From Acidimicrobiia bacterium (GTDB lineage: Bacteria; Actinomycetota; Acidimicrobiia; Spongiisociales; UBA5794), in assembly GCA_013001485.1 (NCBI GenBank), contig JABDMN010000197.1, positions 1 through 7,601 of the forward strand: a stretch of 7,601 bases of DNA. Direction: 5' to 3'. How positions within the stretch are numbered: position 1 is the stretch's first letter; each line of letters begins with the position of its first letter. The translations under genes were made by a program, and so were the position numbers. The notes below the pieces were generated by a model. The model was not told where the DNA came from. It ran no database searches and worked only from the letters and a program-made list of their open reading frames with translations. Shown piece after piece: positions 1-6,331 of this stretch.

Positions 1-3
1 CCG

Positions 4-40
4 CTCGGGTACTCCCCCCTCAAAGGGGGGAGAGACCGAG
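4..40. terminator. GC-rich hairpin, possible terminator of an upstream gene
   Basis: The inner stem pairs CTCCCCCC (12-19) with GGGGGGAG (25-32) around the five-base loop TCAAA. An outer stem pairs CTCGG (4-8) with CCGAG (36-40), separated from the inner stem by a three-by-three internal loop. There is no T-run on either side, so it is not a canonical intrinsic terminator, although GC-rich actinobacterial terminators often lack one. A second small inverted repeat, GGAGCT-C-AGCTCC, lies at 44-56. The hairpin sits before the first gene of the window, so ending a gene left of position 1 is the simplest reading. Its strand cannot be decided. Confidence 0.4.
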
Positions 41-84
41 AAAGGAGCTCAGCTCCCTCTTGCTAACGACCATCGACTCAGACC

Positions 85-133
85 AGGGACTAGGGACTAG
101 GGACTTGCTGGCAGCCGGTAGCCGGTAGCTGGC
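85..133. repeat. In-phase heptamer array (7 units of 7 bases)
   Basis: Reading from 85 in steps of seven gives AGGGACT three times (85-105), TGCTGGC (106-112), AGCCGGT twice (113-126) and AGCTGGC (127-133). Three units are identical, two more are identical, and the fourth and seventh differ by one base. All seven keep the same phase, so this is a true period-7 tract of 49 bases. A period of 7 does not suit coding sequence, and the tract lies in the untranslated leader, ending 25 bases before the VWA gene start. Heptamer tandem repeats are known in cyanobacterial intergenic DNA (STRR sequences), but I cannot link this one to a known family. Its role is unknown. Confidence 0.8.
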
Positions 134-158
134 CGCCCATGTGACACAATGATCGGTC

Positions 159-2387
159 ATGCGTTCTCGCGAACAATCCGTCCTCTCCGAGGTCCTGCCC
201 GCCGACGAGCGGGTCATCGAGGCCGTCGTCGCCCGCTACCAGCGGGTTGCTCCCGCGGTCACCCGCTTTGCCCGCAAGCTTGCCGAGAACGACGACCTGC
301 AGGTTCGCCTCGGCTCGCACGCCTCATCTTCTGGCAACGACGTCGTGATCGACCCCGGGGTGTTCCAGGCCGCCTACGCCCGTCGAGCTCCGGTCACCCC
401 GACGGAGGTGGCACTGGCATCCGCCCTTCACGAGGTGTTCCACCTGGTTGCGACCGACCTCGACGATCGGCGCCCGATCCCACCCGAATGGCTGCCGCAG
501 GCTCATGAAGAAGCGCTCCAGGAAGAAGAGCCCGAGCACCCGACTGCCGACTTGTTGGTGTTCGAAGACGATCAGGACGACGACCAGGGCGATGTCATCG
601 ATGAGATCTTCGCGGAGCGCGCCGCCGACGAGCCGGCAGAGGGCGAGCGACTGGTCACGGTCCTCGACGCGCTCAACGAGGTAGGCGGGCCTGCAGCCGA
701 GGCGATGTTCCTTGCACTCGAGGATGCCCGACAAGAGGCCACGTTCTTCGGCGAATACCACGGAGCGTGGACCGTCCTGCGTGATCTCTACCTGGCGTCC
801 GTTCCCGAAGCGATGGCAGAGGGTCGGCCCCTCGGCCAATTCGCACTCTCCTGCTTCCTGATCGCGGCGGGTTACCTCGACCGCGACACATTGCAGCGAC
901 GGGTCGAGCCTCACGTCGCCCTCGCCCTCGACGACGCCGTGGCGTTCATCGAGGAGTTGGCGGACACCGACGACCCGTGGGACGTCGGGTCACTGGCGCT
1001 CCAGCTGCTCCAGATCGCCAAGCTGCACCATGTCGTCGAAGAGGCCGGGGTCACCGAGACCAAGACCCAGTCCAAGGCCCGAATGGAAGACGAGCGGAGC
1101 CAGATCGCGCAGAGCGTCGACGCGGTGCGCATCATCTCGCCGATCCTCAAAGACCACGAGAGTTACGACGAGACCCGCCAGGCCTCCCAGACCGTCTCCG
1201 CGGAACAGGGCCGCAAAGATGCCGCCGACCAGGCAGGCGATCCGGCCACGGACCAGATCGTCAAGATCTCGGAGGCACCCACCGTGTACCTGCCCACCGG
1301 CCAATCCGGCAAGCTCGTGGTCGCCCGCTTCCCCGACCGGTTCCGCAACTTCGCCCCTGAAGGCCACGTCATGGTGCGCGAGGCAGGACGCGAGTGGGGA
1401 CTGGCCCAGCAACGGGTTTCCGGCGAGCTGTACCCGCTGTTTCTCGCCAACCAGCGCCGCGGTCTGCGATCGGGCTACGACGCCGGAGACTTGTCACCGT
1501 ATGCGGCCTTGCTGCTGGGCGCCGGGCTGTACGAGCGCATGTTCGAGCGCCGCGACCTGCCGATTCGCCGGTCTTATGGCGTGTCCCTCCTCATCGATGG
1601 TTCGGCGTCGATGCTTCAGCCCCGGGATCTTCGCTCCGGTCGACGCAGCCCCTGGGCGCTGGCGGCGGCCACACTCGGAGCGTGGACGCTGGCGAGACTG
1701 TGCAACGAACTGCAGATCGAGTTCGAGGTCGCTCTCTTCAACCGGGCGTTCGCAGCTGATCCGGACGACACCGAACGAGCCTTCTCGGAGCGCCGCGGCA
1801 AGGCCACAGGCGCGCTGCGCCAGACCCAGGGCGGAGCCGCCGAGCGTCTCACCCGCACCGTCAACCACTACATCCTGAAGTCCTTCGACGATCGCTGGCG
1901 ACGGGCCGAGGACATCATCGCCGGACTGTTCTGGATGGCATCGGCGCCTCAGAAGGCGGCGGCCGCCGCCCGCCGGGAACCCATGGACGCGCCACCGATC
2001 TCGATGTTCGACAAGGCAGCCAACGTCGACGAGTTCAACGTGGCTCATGCGGCTGAACGGATGTTGAGCCGCAAAGTCGGCACCCGGATCCTGGTTGTGC
2101 TCGCCGACGGGATGACTCGGGGATCGGTCCAGGCGCTGGCCGAGACGGTCGAGGACGTCGAGCGCGGCGCCACGGTGGTGCTCGGCATCGGCATCGGCGA
2201 CGACACAGTTCGGGCTGCGTATGGGCGCAACCAGGTCGTCGAGCGGCCGGCCGAATTGGCACAGGCGATGATCGGTGGGGTCCGGTCCGCGCTCCATCAG
2301 ACGATCGCATCGATGGGCGGCGACACCTGGTGGGCTCATGGGTCCGAGAGGGTCCTCTACGATGCACCGCCCGCAAGGAGTGCCTGA
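159..2387 (+). CDS. CobT-like VWA-domain protein with an N-terminal HExxH motif
   Basis: This 742-residue protein probably partners the AAA+ ATPase encoded just after it. The C-terminal VWA domain (about 472-715) has an intact MIDAS start D480-G-S482-A-S484 and a later LADG (D650). Between them lie SFDDRWRRAED (575-585) and NVDEFNVAHAAERMLSR (622-638), which resemble the CobT C-terminal region as I remember it, as does the GIGIGDD strand (676-682). The N-terminal part has LHEVFHL (90-96), an HExxH motif (H91, E92, H95), then an acidic stretch (about 117-150) and ALEDARQE (186-193), similar to the CobT/NorD helix. E188 or E193 could be a third metal ligand. The middle (295-400) is charged and linker-like. 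ATG 159 is the first start after an in-frame stop at 150-152, with no Shine-Dalgarno; CACAAT at 145-150 is a weak possible -10. Calling it a cobaltochelatase subunit is not justified. The domain calls are firm; the function is unknown. Confidence 0.9.
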   Translation: MRSREQSVLSEVLPADERVIEAVVARYQRVAPAVTRFARKLAENDDLQVRLGSHASSSGNDVVIDPGVFQAAYARRAPVTPTEVALASALHEVFHLVATDLDDRRPIPPEWLPQAHEEALQEEEPEHPTADLLVFEDDQDDDQGDVIDEIFAERAADEPAEGERLVTVLDALNEVGGPAAEAMFLALEDARQEATFFGEYHGAWTVLRDLYLASVPEAMAEGRPLGQFALSCFLIAAGYLDRDTLQRRVEPHVALALDDAVAFIEELADTDDPWDVGSLALQLLQIAKLHHVVEEAGVTETKTQSKARMEDERSQIAQSVDAVRIISPILKDHESYDETRQASQTVSAEQGRKDAADQAGDPATDQIVKISEAPTVYLPTGQSGKLVVARFPDRFRNFAPEGHVMVREAGREWGLAQQRVSGELYPLFLANQRRGLRSGYDAGDLSPYAALLLGAGLYERMFERRDLPIRRSYGVSLLIDGSASMLQPRDLRSGRRSPWALAAATLGAWTLARLCNELQIEFEVALFNRAFAADPDDTERAFSERRGKATGALRQTQGGAAERLTRTVNHYILKSFDDRWRRAEDIIAGLFWMASAPQKAAAAARREPMDAPPISMFDKAANVDEFNVAHAAERMLSRKVGTRILVVLADGMTRGSVQALAETVEDVERGATVVLGIGIGDDTVRAAYGRNQVVERPAELAQAMIGGVRSALHQTIASMGGDTWWAHGSERVLYDAPPARSA
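2375..2380 (+). promoter_or_regulatory. Ribosome binding site of the AAA+ gene
   Basis: AAGGAG lies six bases before ATG 2387, inside the last codons of the VWA gene. It settles the AAA+ start at 2387 rather than an in-frame ATG 57 bases upstream (2330), which has no such site and would extend the protein into the VWA reading. It is the clearest Shine-Dalgarno sequence in the window and fits translational coupling through the TGATG overlap. Confidence 0.85.
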
Positions 2388-3379
2388 TGGCGAAATCGAT
2401 CACATTTGAAGACCCGACCGGCGAGGGCAAGCCAATCGAGCTCGAGAAGTTCGCCATGCCCAAAGACGTCGTGGACGCCGAGCACCGCGCCGACCACGTC
2501 CCCGAAGCCGACCCGTACTACGTCGACATCGGGATGCTGTATCGCCTCGCTCGTCTCGAGCAGATCCGTCGCGACCACTTCTCCGACGTTCCTCTGCACC
2601 TGGCACTCCGCGGCCACATGGGAACCGGCAAAGACCATGACCTCGAGCAGTTCGCCGCACTGCTTGGCATCCCTTACTACCGCATCCCGCTGACCGGTGA
2701 GGTCCGCGACATCACATTGATCGGCTCGGTCAAGCTTCATGGAGACGGCAAGGGAGGCACCGAGAGCCGCTGGCAGGACGGCGACATCACTCGTGCCCTG
2801 CGAGGCCCGGCGCTCGTGAATCTGTCCGAGCTGAACGCCGCGGGCGCAGAGACCCTGTTCGCACTCCACGGCCTGCTCGACCGACACCAGGCGCTCGAAT
2901 TGCCGACCGGCGAGATGATCCGCCTCCGTCACGACGTCCGTTTGTTCGGCACTCTCAACCCCACCGACCTCCGCGACTACGCCGGTACCCAGACCCTCAA
3001 CAAGGCTTTCGCCGACCGATGGATCATCTGGGAGAAGGACTTCCCCAACGGTGACCAGCTCACGTCGATGGTCGAGCGCCGCTACCCCACCATGAAGCCT
3101 GAGTTCGTGGAACTGATGGTGCGGCTGGCCACCGAGGTGAACGACTCGTTCGCTGCGACGGATGCCCGCACCCGGGTAGAGACTCCCATGTCGCTGCGGA
3201 CCGTCCTCGACAGGATCCCAGCGGGGTTGCGGATGTTCGAGACTGCGGAGGACCCCCTGCGCCGATCATGGGACGAGTTCGTGCTCCCCCACATCGATGC
3301 CTTCGATCGCGATCACTACGACACGGTGTGGGCCGCCGTGGTTCGCAGCGGTCCGACGGGACCGGCGTTCACCGACTGA
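2387..3379 (+). CDS. CobS/MoxR-like AAA+ ATPase with atypical Walker residues
   Basis: This is a 330-residue single-domain AAA+ protein of the CobS/MoxR type, the kind that remodels a target together with a VWA partner. The P-loop is GHMGTGKD (76-83), followed by HDLEQFAALLGIPYYR, close in pattern to the CobS stretch HGTGKSTHIEQVAARLNWP. After K82, the usual Ser/Thr is Asp (D83). The Walker B position reads LVNLSELN (143-150), with S147 where Asp is expected but E148 kept. Sensor 1 is FGTLNP (N191), a probable arginine finger is R211 in FADRW, and a sensor-2-like arginine is R271. The gene starts at the shared base of TGATG and so overlaps the VWA gene by one base. The order (VWA then AAA) is reversed relative to alphaproteobacterial cobS-cobT. 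Whether it hydrolyses ATP is uncertain given the Walker changes. Confidence 0.92.
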   Translation: MAKSITFEDPTGEGKPIELEKFAMPKDVVDAEHRADHVPEADPYYVDIGMLYRLARLEQIRRDHFSDVPLHLALRGHMGTGKDHDLEQFAALLGIPYYRIPLTGEVRDITLIGSVKLHGDGKGGTESRWQDGDITRALRGPALVNLSELNAAGAETLFALHGLLDRHQALELPTGEMIRLRHDVRLFGTLNPTDLRDYAGTQTLNKAFADRWIIWEKDFPNGDQLTSMVERRYPTMKPEFVELMVRLATEVNDSFAATDARTRVETPMSLRTVLDRIPAGLRMFETAEDPLRRSWDEFVLPHIDAFDRDHYDTVWAAVVRSGPTGPAFTD

Positions 3380-3387
3380 TCAGTCGG
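3372..3387. other. Perfect 16-bp palindrome containing both convergent stop codons
   Basis: CCGACTGA (3372-3379) is followed directly by its reverse complement TCAGTCGG (3380-3387). The TGA of the AAA+ gene (3377-3379) and the TGA of the minus-strand membrane-protein gene (3382-3380) abut at the exact centre. As RNA it could fold into a six-pair stem with a GATC loop in transcripts from either side, so it may act as a weak bidirectional terminator. No T-run follows on either strand. Confidence 0.7.
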
Positions 3388-3748
3388 CCTGCACCGTCAC
3401 CCACAACGTCGCCACGGCGAGTCCTATCGACACGACCGCCAGGACCGTGTGGACGATCCGGAACGCGGACGAATGCTCGTTGACGAAGACGTTGAAGGCC
3501 GAGCTGACCCAAACAAGAGCCATCCACCCAGCGAACGCCCAGACCACTCCGACACCCCAGCGAGCCGGGCCGTCGGCCCGAGCGAGGAGTGCCATTGCCA
3601 GGACCGCAGCTCCGAGGACGAGCGAGGTGATGATCCGGATCCAGACGTCAGTCTTGGCGGCTTCGTCGCCGGTGAGGAGGCGCACCCGGGAGCCCCAGAT
3701 GAGCAACGTCCACACGCCGGCCAGCGCCGGAACCCACCATGTCGTCAT
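3380..3748 (-). CDS. Small four-helix integral membrane protein, unknown function
   Basis: This 122-residue hydrophobic protein has four probable membrane helices, at about 4-22, 37-57, 64-85 and 98-118. The polar ends and loops are short, for example LLTGDEAAKTD (24-34). No catalytic or binding motif is visible and I do not recognise the family. ATG 3748 (MTTWWVPALAG) was chosen because the first helix begins there and AAGACT, a weak -10 candidate, lies seven bases upstream. A GTG at 3805 would add 19 non-hydrophobic residues and leave only three bases to the divergent yajQ start, overlapping its promoter. The gene converges on the AAA+ gene with no bases between the stop codons, so a role in the AAA-VWA unit is not implied. 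Confidence 0.75.
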   Translation of the reverse strand: MTTWWVPALAGVWTLLIWGSRVRLLTGDEAAKTDVWIRIITSLVLGAAVLAMALLARADGPARWGVGVVWAFAGWMALVWVSSAFNVFVNEHSSAFRIVHTVLAVVSIGLAVATLWVTVQAD

Positions 3749-3796
3749 GAACCCGAGTCTTGCGGGGCGCTCGGGCAATGCCGAATCGACGACCGA

Positions 3797-3802
3797 TAGG
3801 AT
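3797..3802 (+). promoter_or_regulatory. Putative -10 box of yajQ (leaderless)
   Basis: TAGGAT fits the actinobacterial TANNNT -10 pattern and ends six bases before ATG 3809, so transcription would begin at or next to the start codon. The spot could also be read as a short Shine-Dalgarno (AGGA, 3798-3801). No convincing -35 box is seen. Confidence 0.5.
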
Positions 3803-3808
3803 CACGCC

Positions 3809-4294
3809 ATGGCTTCATTTGATGTTGTTTCCCAGGTCGATATGCAGGAGGTCCGCAATGCTGTGGACCAGGCGAGCCGAGAGGTCATCAATCGGTATGA
3901 CTTCAAGGGCACAGACACGAGCTTCGAGCTCTCCGATGTAGGCATCACCGTCGAGTCTTCGGCGGAGGGGCGGCTCGAAGCGGCGATCGATGTGCTGAAG
4001 TCGAAGCTGGTCAAGCGCAGCGTGTCAATGAAGGTCCTCACGGGTGGAGAGACCGAGACCATCGGTGGAGCCCGCGTGAAGGCCGAGTTCGGCCTCAACC
4101 AGGGCATCGCCCAGGACGCCGCCAAGGAGCTGGTGAAGAAGATCAAGGACACCAAGCTCAAGGTGCAGACCGCAATTCAGGGCGACCAGCTCCGGATCTC
4201 CGGCAAGAAACGGGATGATCTGCAGGCTGTCATCGCCGAGCTGAAGGGCCTCGACTACCGGGTCCCGCTTCAGTACGTGAACTTCCGGGACTAG
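3809..4294 (+). CDS. yajQ: YajQ family nucleotide-binding protein (UPF0234/DUF520)
   Basis: At 161 residues this is the usual full length for the YajQ family. The N-terminus MASFDVVSQVD, the NRYDFKGT block (28-35), the centre GLNQGIAQDAAKELVKKIKD and the C-terminus PLQYVNFRD are family hallmarks. YajQ proteins are small cytoplasmic proteins of two ferredoxin-like repeats. Members in Xanthomonas and Pseudomonas bind cyclic di-GMP and affect gene expression; whether this one does is not shown by the sequence. The gene is monocistronic by layout: it diverges from the membrane-protein gene and converges on the GNAT gene, with both stop codons inside one CTAG (4291-4294). Confidence 0.97.
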   Translation: MASFDVVSQVDMQEVRNAVDQASREVINRYDFKGTDTSFELSDVGITVESSAEGRLEAAIDVLKSKLVKRSVSMKVLTGGETETIGGARVKAEFGLNQGIAQDAAKELVKKIKDTKLKVQTAIQGDQLRISGKKRDDLQAVIAELKGLDYRVPLQYVNFRD

Positions 4295-5196
4295 GTCTCG
4301 ATCAGTTTCACCCAGTCGTCGACCGCAAAGCGGGGCGTGAAGCCGGCCGCGGCGTAGAGACCGGCCGAGGCGCCATTGGAGCTCGAATGGGTGACCCAGG
4401 CAGTGGACATGCCTTCTTCGGCCATGCGGTGAAGGCCGAGGCCCATGATCGCCTGGCCCAGACCGAGTCGACGGTGTGAGGAGTCGACGCCGACTGGCTC
4501 GAACAGGCCGATGCGATTGCGTCGATCGAACCACACGATCGTGAACGCCGCGAGAGAACCATCCGGAGCCTCGATCACGATCTCGCGATCGGGATCGTAT
4601 CCCGGGAGTTCCATCCGGTCGGCGTAGTCCTGGGCCGTGAACCCTGCCGTGAAAGCCCCGTTGTGCACGTTGGCGAGGAGCTCCGCCTCCTCAGGGCCGT
4701 ATACCGTTCGTGCCCGGTATCCAGTGGGAAGTGTGACCTCCGGCAGCGGTTCCACGAGGCGATCGGTTTCGATGTATTGGTCCTCGCCGACCTTGGTGAA
4801 ACCCTCTGCGTCGAGGGCATCGTGTCGTGCTGTGTACCCGACAATGCCATCTGCGATCACTCGATCCAGGTCGAGCCCGTTCTCGACGATGTACGCAGCT
4901 GTCGCTTCGTAGCCCCAGGCGACGACCTCGCCCTGGAGGTCGGGGCGTCGCGGATGCACCTGGATCTCGAACCCGCTGAATCGTGGTGACACGAATCCCC
5001 ACGCCCCGATTCCCGACTCGTCCTCCCAGATCCGGACCAGTTCTCGCGGGTCATATCGGCGGTACATGCTCTCGACCCGGTGAACGGCGTCTCCCGCGTG
5101 CATGAGGCCGATGTGTTCGCCGGTGGCGAGAGCATCGCTCTGGAACACAGCAAGCGCCTCCGTGTCCTGGTGGCCCCGGTAGGCGCGCATCTCCAT
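4291..5196 (-). CDS. Tandem GNAT N-acetyltransferase (MshD-like layout)
   Basis: This 301-residue protein appears to have two GNAT modules. The C-terminal one (about 158-295) is complete: acetyl-CoA-binding motif A is VGVDSSHRRLGLGQA (235-249), followed by N274, LYAAAGF (280-286) and a final strand. The N-terminal half (1-148) looks like a degenerate GNAT fold; IQVHPRRPDLQG (78-89) sits where motif A would be, and LDAEGFTKVGEDQYIETDR resembles a GNAT end. The two-module layout recalls mycothiol synthase MshD, but the substrate cannot be read from the sequence. ATG 5196 was chosen because a TAGCGT -10 box ends exactly seven bases upstream; starts further out (ATG 5226, TTG 5265) would run through that promoter and toward the divergent gene. 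The 3' end overlaps yajQ by four bases. Confidence 0.88.
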   Translation of the reverse strand: MEMRAYRGHQDTEALAVFQSDALATGEHIGLMHAGDAVHRVESMYRRYDPRELVRIWEDESGIGAWGFVSPRFSGFEIQVHPRRPDLQGEVVAWGYEATAAYIVENGLDLDRVIADGIVGYTARHDALDAEGFTKVGEDQYIETDRLVEPLPEVTLPTGYRARTVYGPEEAELLANVHNGAFTAGFTAQDYADRMELPGYDPDREIVIEAPDGSLAAFTIVWFDRRNRIGLFEPVGVDSSHRRLGLGQAIMGLGLHRMAEEGMSTAWVTHSSSNGASAGLYAAAGFTPRFAVDDWVKLIET

Positions 5197-5203
5197 CTCA
5201 ATG

Positions 5204-5209
5204 ACGCTA
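5204..5209 (-). promoter_or_regulatory. Putative -10 box of the GNAT gene (leaderless)
   Basis: On the minus strand this reads TAGCGT, then CATTGAG, then ATG at 5196, so the TANNNT box is seven bases from the start codon. It lies in the 8-bp palindrome CGCTAGCG (5205-5212). A -35 at a 17-base spacer would fall on 5227-5232 (minus strand CTAGTG), overlapping the -10 box of the opposite gene. Confidence 0.6.
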
Positions 5210-5229
5210 GCGACGACCCGGCGCATCAC

Positions 5230-5235
5230 TAGCGT
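5230..5235 (+). promoter_or_regulatory. Putative -10 box of the LOG-family gene (leaderless)
   Basis: TAGCGT is followed by GTCGCCA and ATG 5243, again with a seven-base gap. With the minus-strand box it forms an inverted repeat, ACGCTAG (5204-5210) and CTAGCGT (5229-5235). A -35 at a 17-base spacer would be CTAGCG (5207-5212), which overlaps the GNAT -10 box. Neither -35 resembles TTGACA. Confidence 0.6.
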
Positions 5236-5242
5236 GTCGCCA

Positions 5243-6318
5243 ATGCGACCGTATGAACTCGGCAACGCCGACCTCGACGCCAGGCTCCGTCAGCTGGTCC
5301 GCGACGCCGTCGCTGATCAGCCCCGCCACGGCGACCACAAACACGAACTCGACGAGGAAATCATCGCGGAGATGCTGGTTTCGGGGCTGAAGATGCTTCG
5401 CGACGACACCGATCGGGGCGACCTGAAGCTCACCAACTCCGCTCTGAAAGAGATGCGCTACTCGTTCCTGATCTTCTCGAAGTACAAGGGGATCCCCAAG
5501 GTCACCATGTACGGGTCGGCACGCACTCCACCCACAGACCCCAACTACCAGCTCGCCGCCGAGTTCGCCCGCCGGATGACCGACGAAGAGAGCTGGATGG
5601 TGATTACCGGCGCCGGTCCCGGGATCATGGAGGCAGGCAACCTCGGCGCCGGCCAGGACTACGGGTTTGGAGTCAACATCCGGCTCCCCTTCGAGGCCGA
5701 GGCGAACCCGTACGTCCACGAGAGCCGGCTCATCAACTTCAAGTACTTCTTCACCCGCAAGCTCATGTTCGTGAAGGAGTCCGACGCGTTCGTGCTCTTC
5801 CCCGGCGGGTTTGGCACTCAGGACGAGGCGTTCGAGCTCCTCACCCTGATCCAGACCGGCAAGAGCGACATGCACCCCATCGTGCTCTCGAGGCACCAGG
5901 CACGGGCTACTGGGACACGTGGCTGGAGTTCGTCGAGAAGCTCGAAAACCAGGGGATGATCTCACCCGAGGACAGGCATCTGTTCAGGCACACCACAAGC
6001 ATCGATGACGCCATCGCCGAGATCCGGACGTTCTACGGCAACTACCACTCCCAGCGGTTCGTCAATGGGAAGCTTGTGCTGCGGGTGAAGAACGAACCAG
6101 ACGATGCCCTGATCGAGGATCTCAACGAGGAGTTCGCCGACATCCTGGTGGACGGTCGAATCGAGAAGAGCGGCCCCACCAAGCGCGAAATCGACGACGA
6201 TGACGAGGTCGATTTGCCCCGCGTGACCCTCCACTTCAACCGCAAGCACCTCGGCCGACTTCGGCTCCTCCTCGACCGCCTGAACCAGGCTGCGCTCTCC
6301 GCCGATTCAACGAACTGA
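5243..6318 (+). pseudogene. LOG-family nucleotide-binding protein, frameshifted near 5888
   Basis: LOG/TIGR00730 proteins have a Rossmann-like fold, and several hydrolyse nucleoside monophosphates to base and ribose phosphate (cytokinin activation in some hosts). Residues 1-215 contain VTMYGSARTPP (87-97), GAGPGIMEA (123-131), FTRK (170-173) and the hallmark FPGGFGTQDE (186-195, PGGxGTxxE). After HPIVL the frame runs into an unrelated 23-residue tail ending at 5959, while the expected continuation EAPGTGYWDTWLEF starts at 5890 in another frame and runs to a stop at 6316-6318. One missing base in GTGCTCTCGAG (for example, CTCCTC reduced to CTCTC) explains it; restored, the protein would be about 358 residues with a C-terminal extension rich in D/E. 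ATG 5243 is chosen from the TAGCGT box; ATG 5201 would start within the opposite promoter. It may be a sequencing error or a recent mutation, since both parts look well conserved. Confidence 0.85.
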
Positions 6319-6321
6319 ATC
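6304..6321 (+). repeat. Inverted repeat at the end of the LOG-family gene
   Basis: GATTCA (6304-6309) and TGAATC (6316-6321) are perfect inverted arms around ACGAAC; the right arm contains the TGA stop codon. A second pairing is possible between CGATTC (6303-6308) and GAATCG (6328-6333), the latter overlapping the next gene's -10 box. The stem is short and AT-rich with TCTCTCT after it, so it could be a weak terminator or a protein-binding site. Confidence 0.4.
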
Positions 6322-6325
6322 TCTC

Positions 6326-6331
6326 TAGAAT
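6326..6331 (+). promoter_or_regulatory. Putative -10 box of the TIGR03084-type gene
   Basis: TAGAAT is the closest match to TATAAT seen in front of any gene here. It ends ten bases before ATG 6342 and only one base before an in-frame GTG at 6333. If it is the -10, the GTG would lie at or upstream of the transcription start, which favours ATG 6342 with a leader of a few bases at most. Confidence 0.5.

Noticed and set aside
1494..2339. Long minus-strand open reading (281 codons) opposite the VWA gene
   Set aside because: It is antisense to a clearly conserved VWA domain and its translation has no recognisable motif. Such readings are expected in GC-rich DNA.
2330..2386. In-frame upstream ATG giving the AAA+ protein 19 more residues
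   Set aside because: It lies inside the VWA gene, lacks a ribosome site and has an unconvincing sequence, whereas ATG 2387 has AAGGAG at the right distance and the TGATG overlap.
159..3379. Naming the pair cobT and cobS
   Set aside because: The similarity is at domain level, the N-terminal part and Walker residues differ, the order is reversed and no cobN or other cobalamin gene is visible.
3749..3805. GTG start at 3805 for the membrane protein
   Set aside because: It would leave three bases to the divergent yajQ start, overlap its -10 box and add a non-hydrophobic stretch before the first helix.
5956..6318. A separate small gene starting at ATG 5956
   Set aside because: The homologous reading continues upstream of 5956 to about 5890 without a start, has no ribosome site, and fits the missing C-terminal part of the LOG-family protein.
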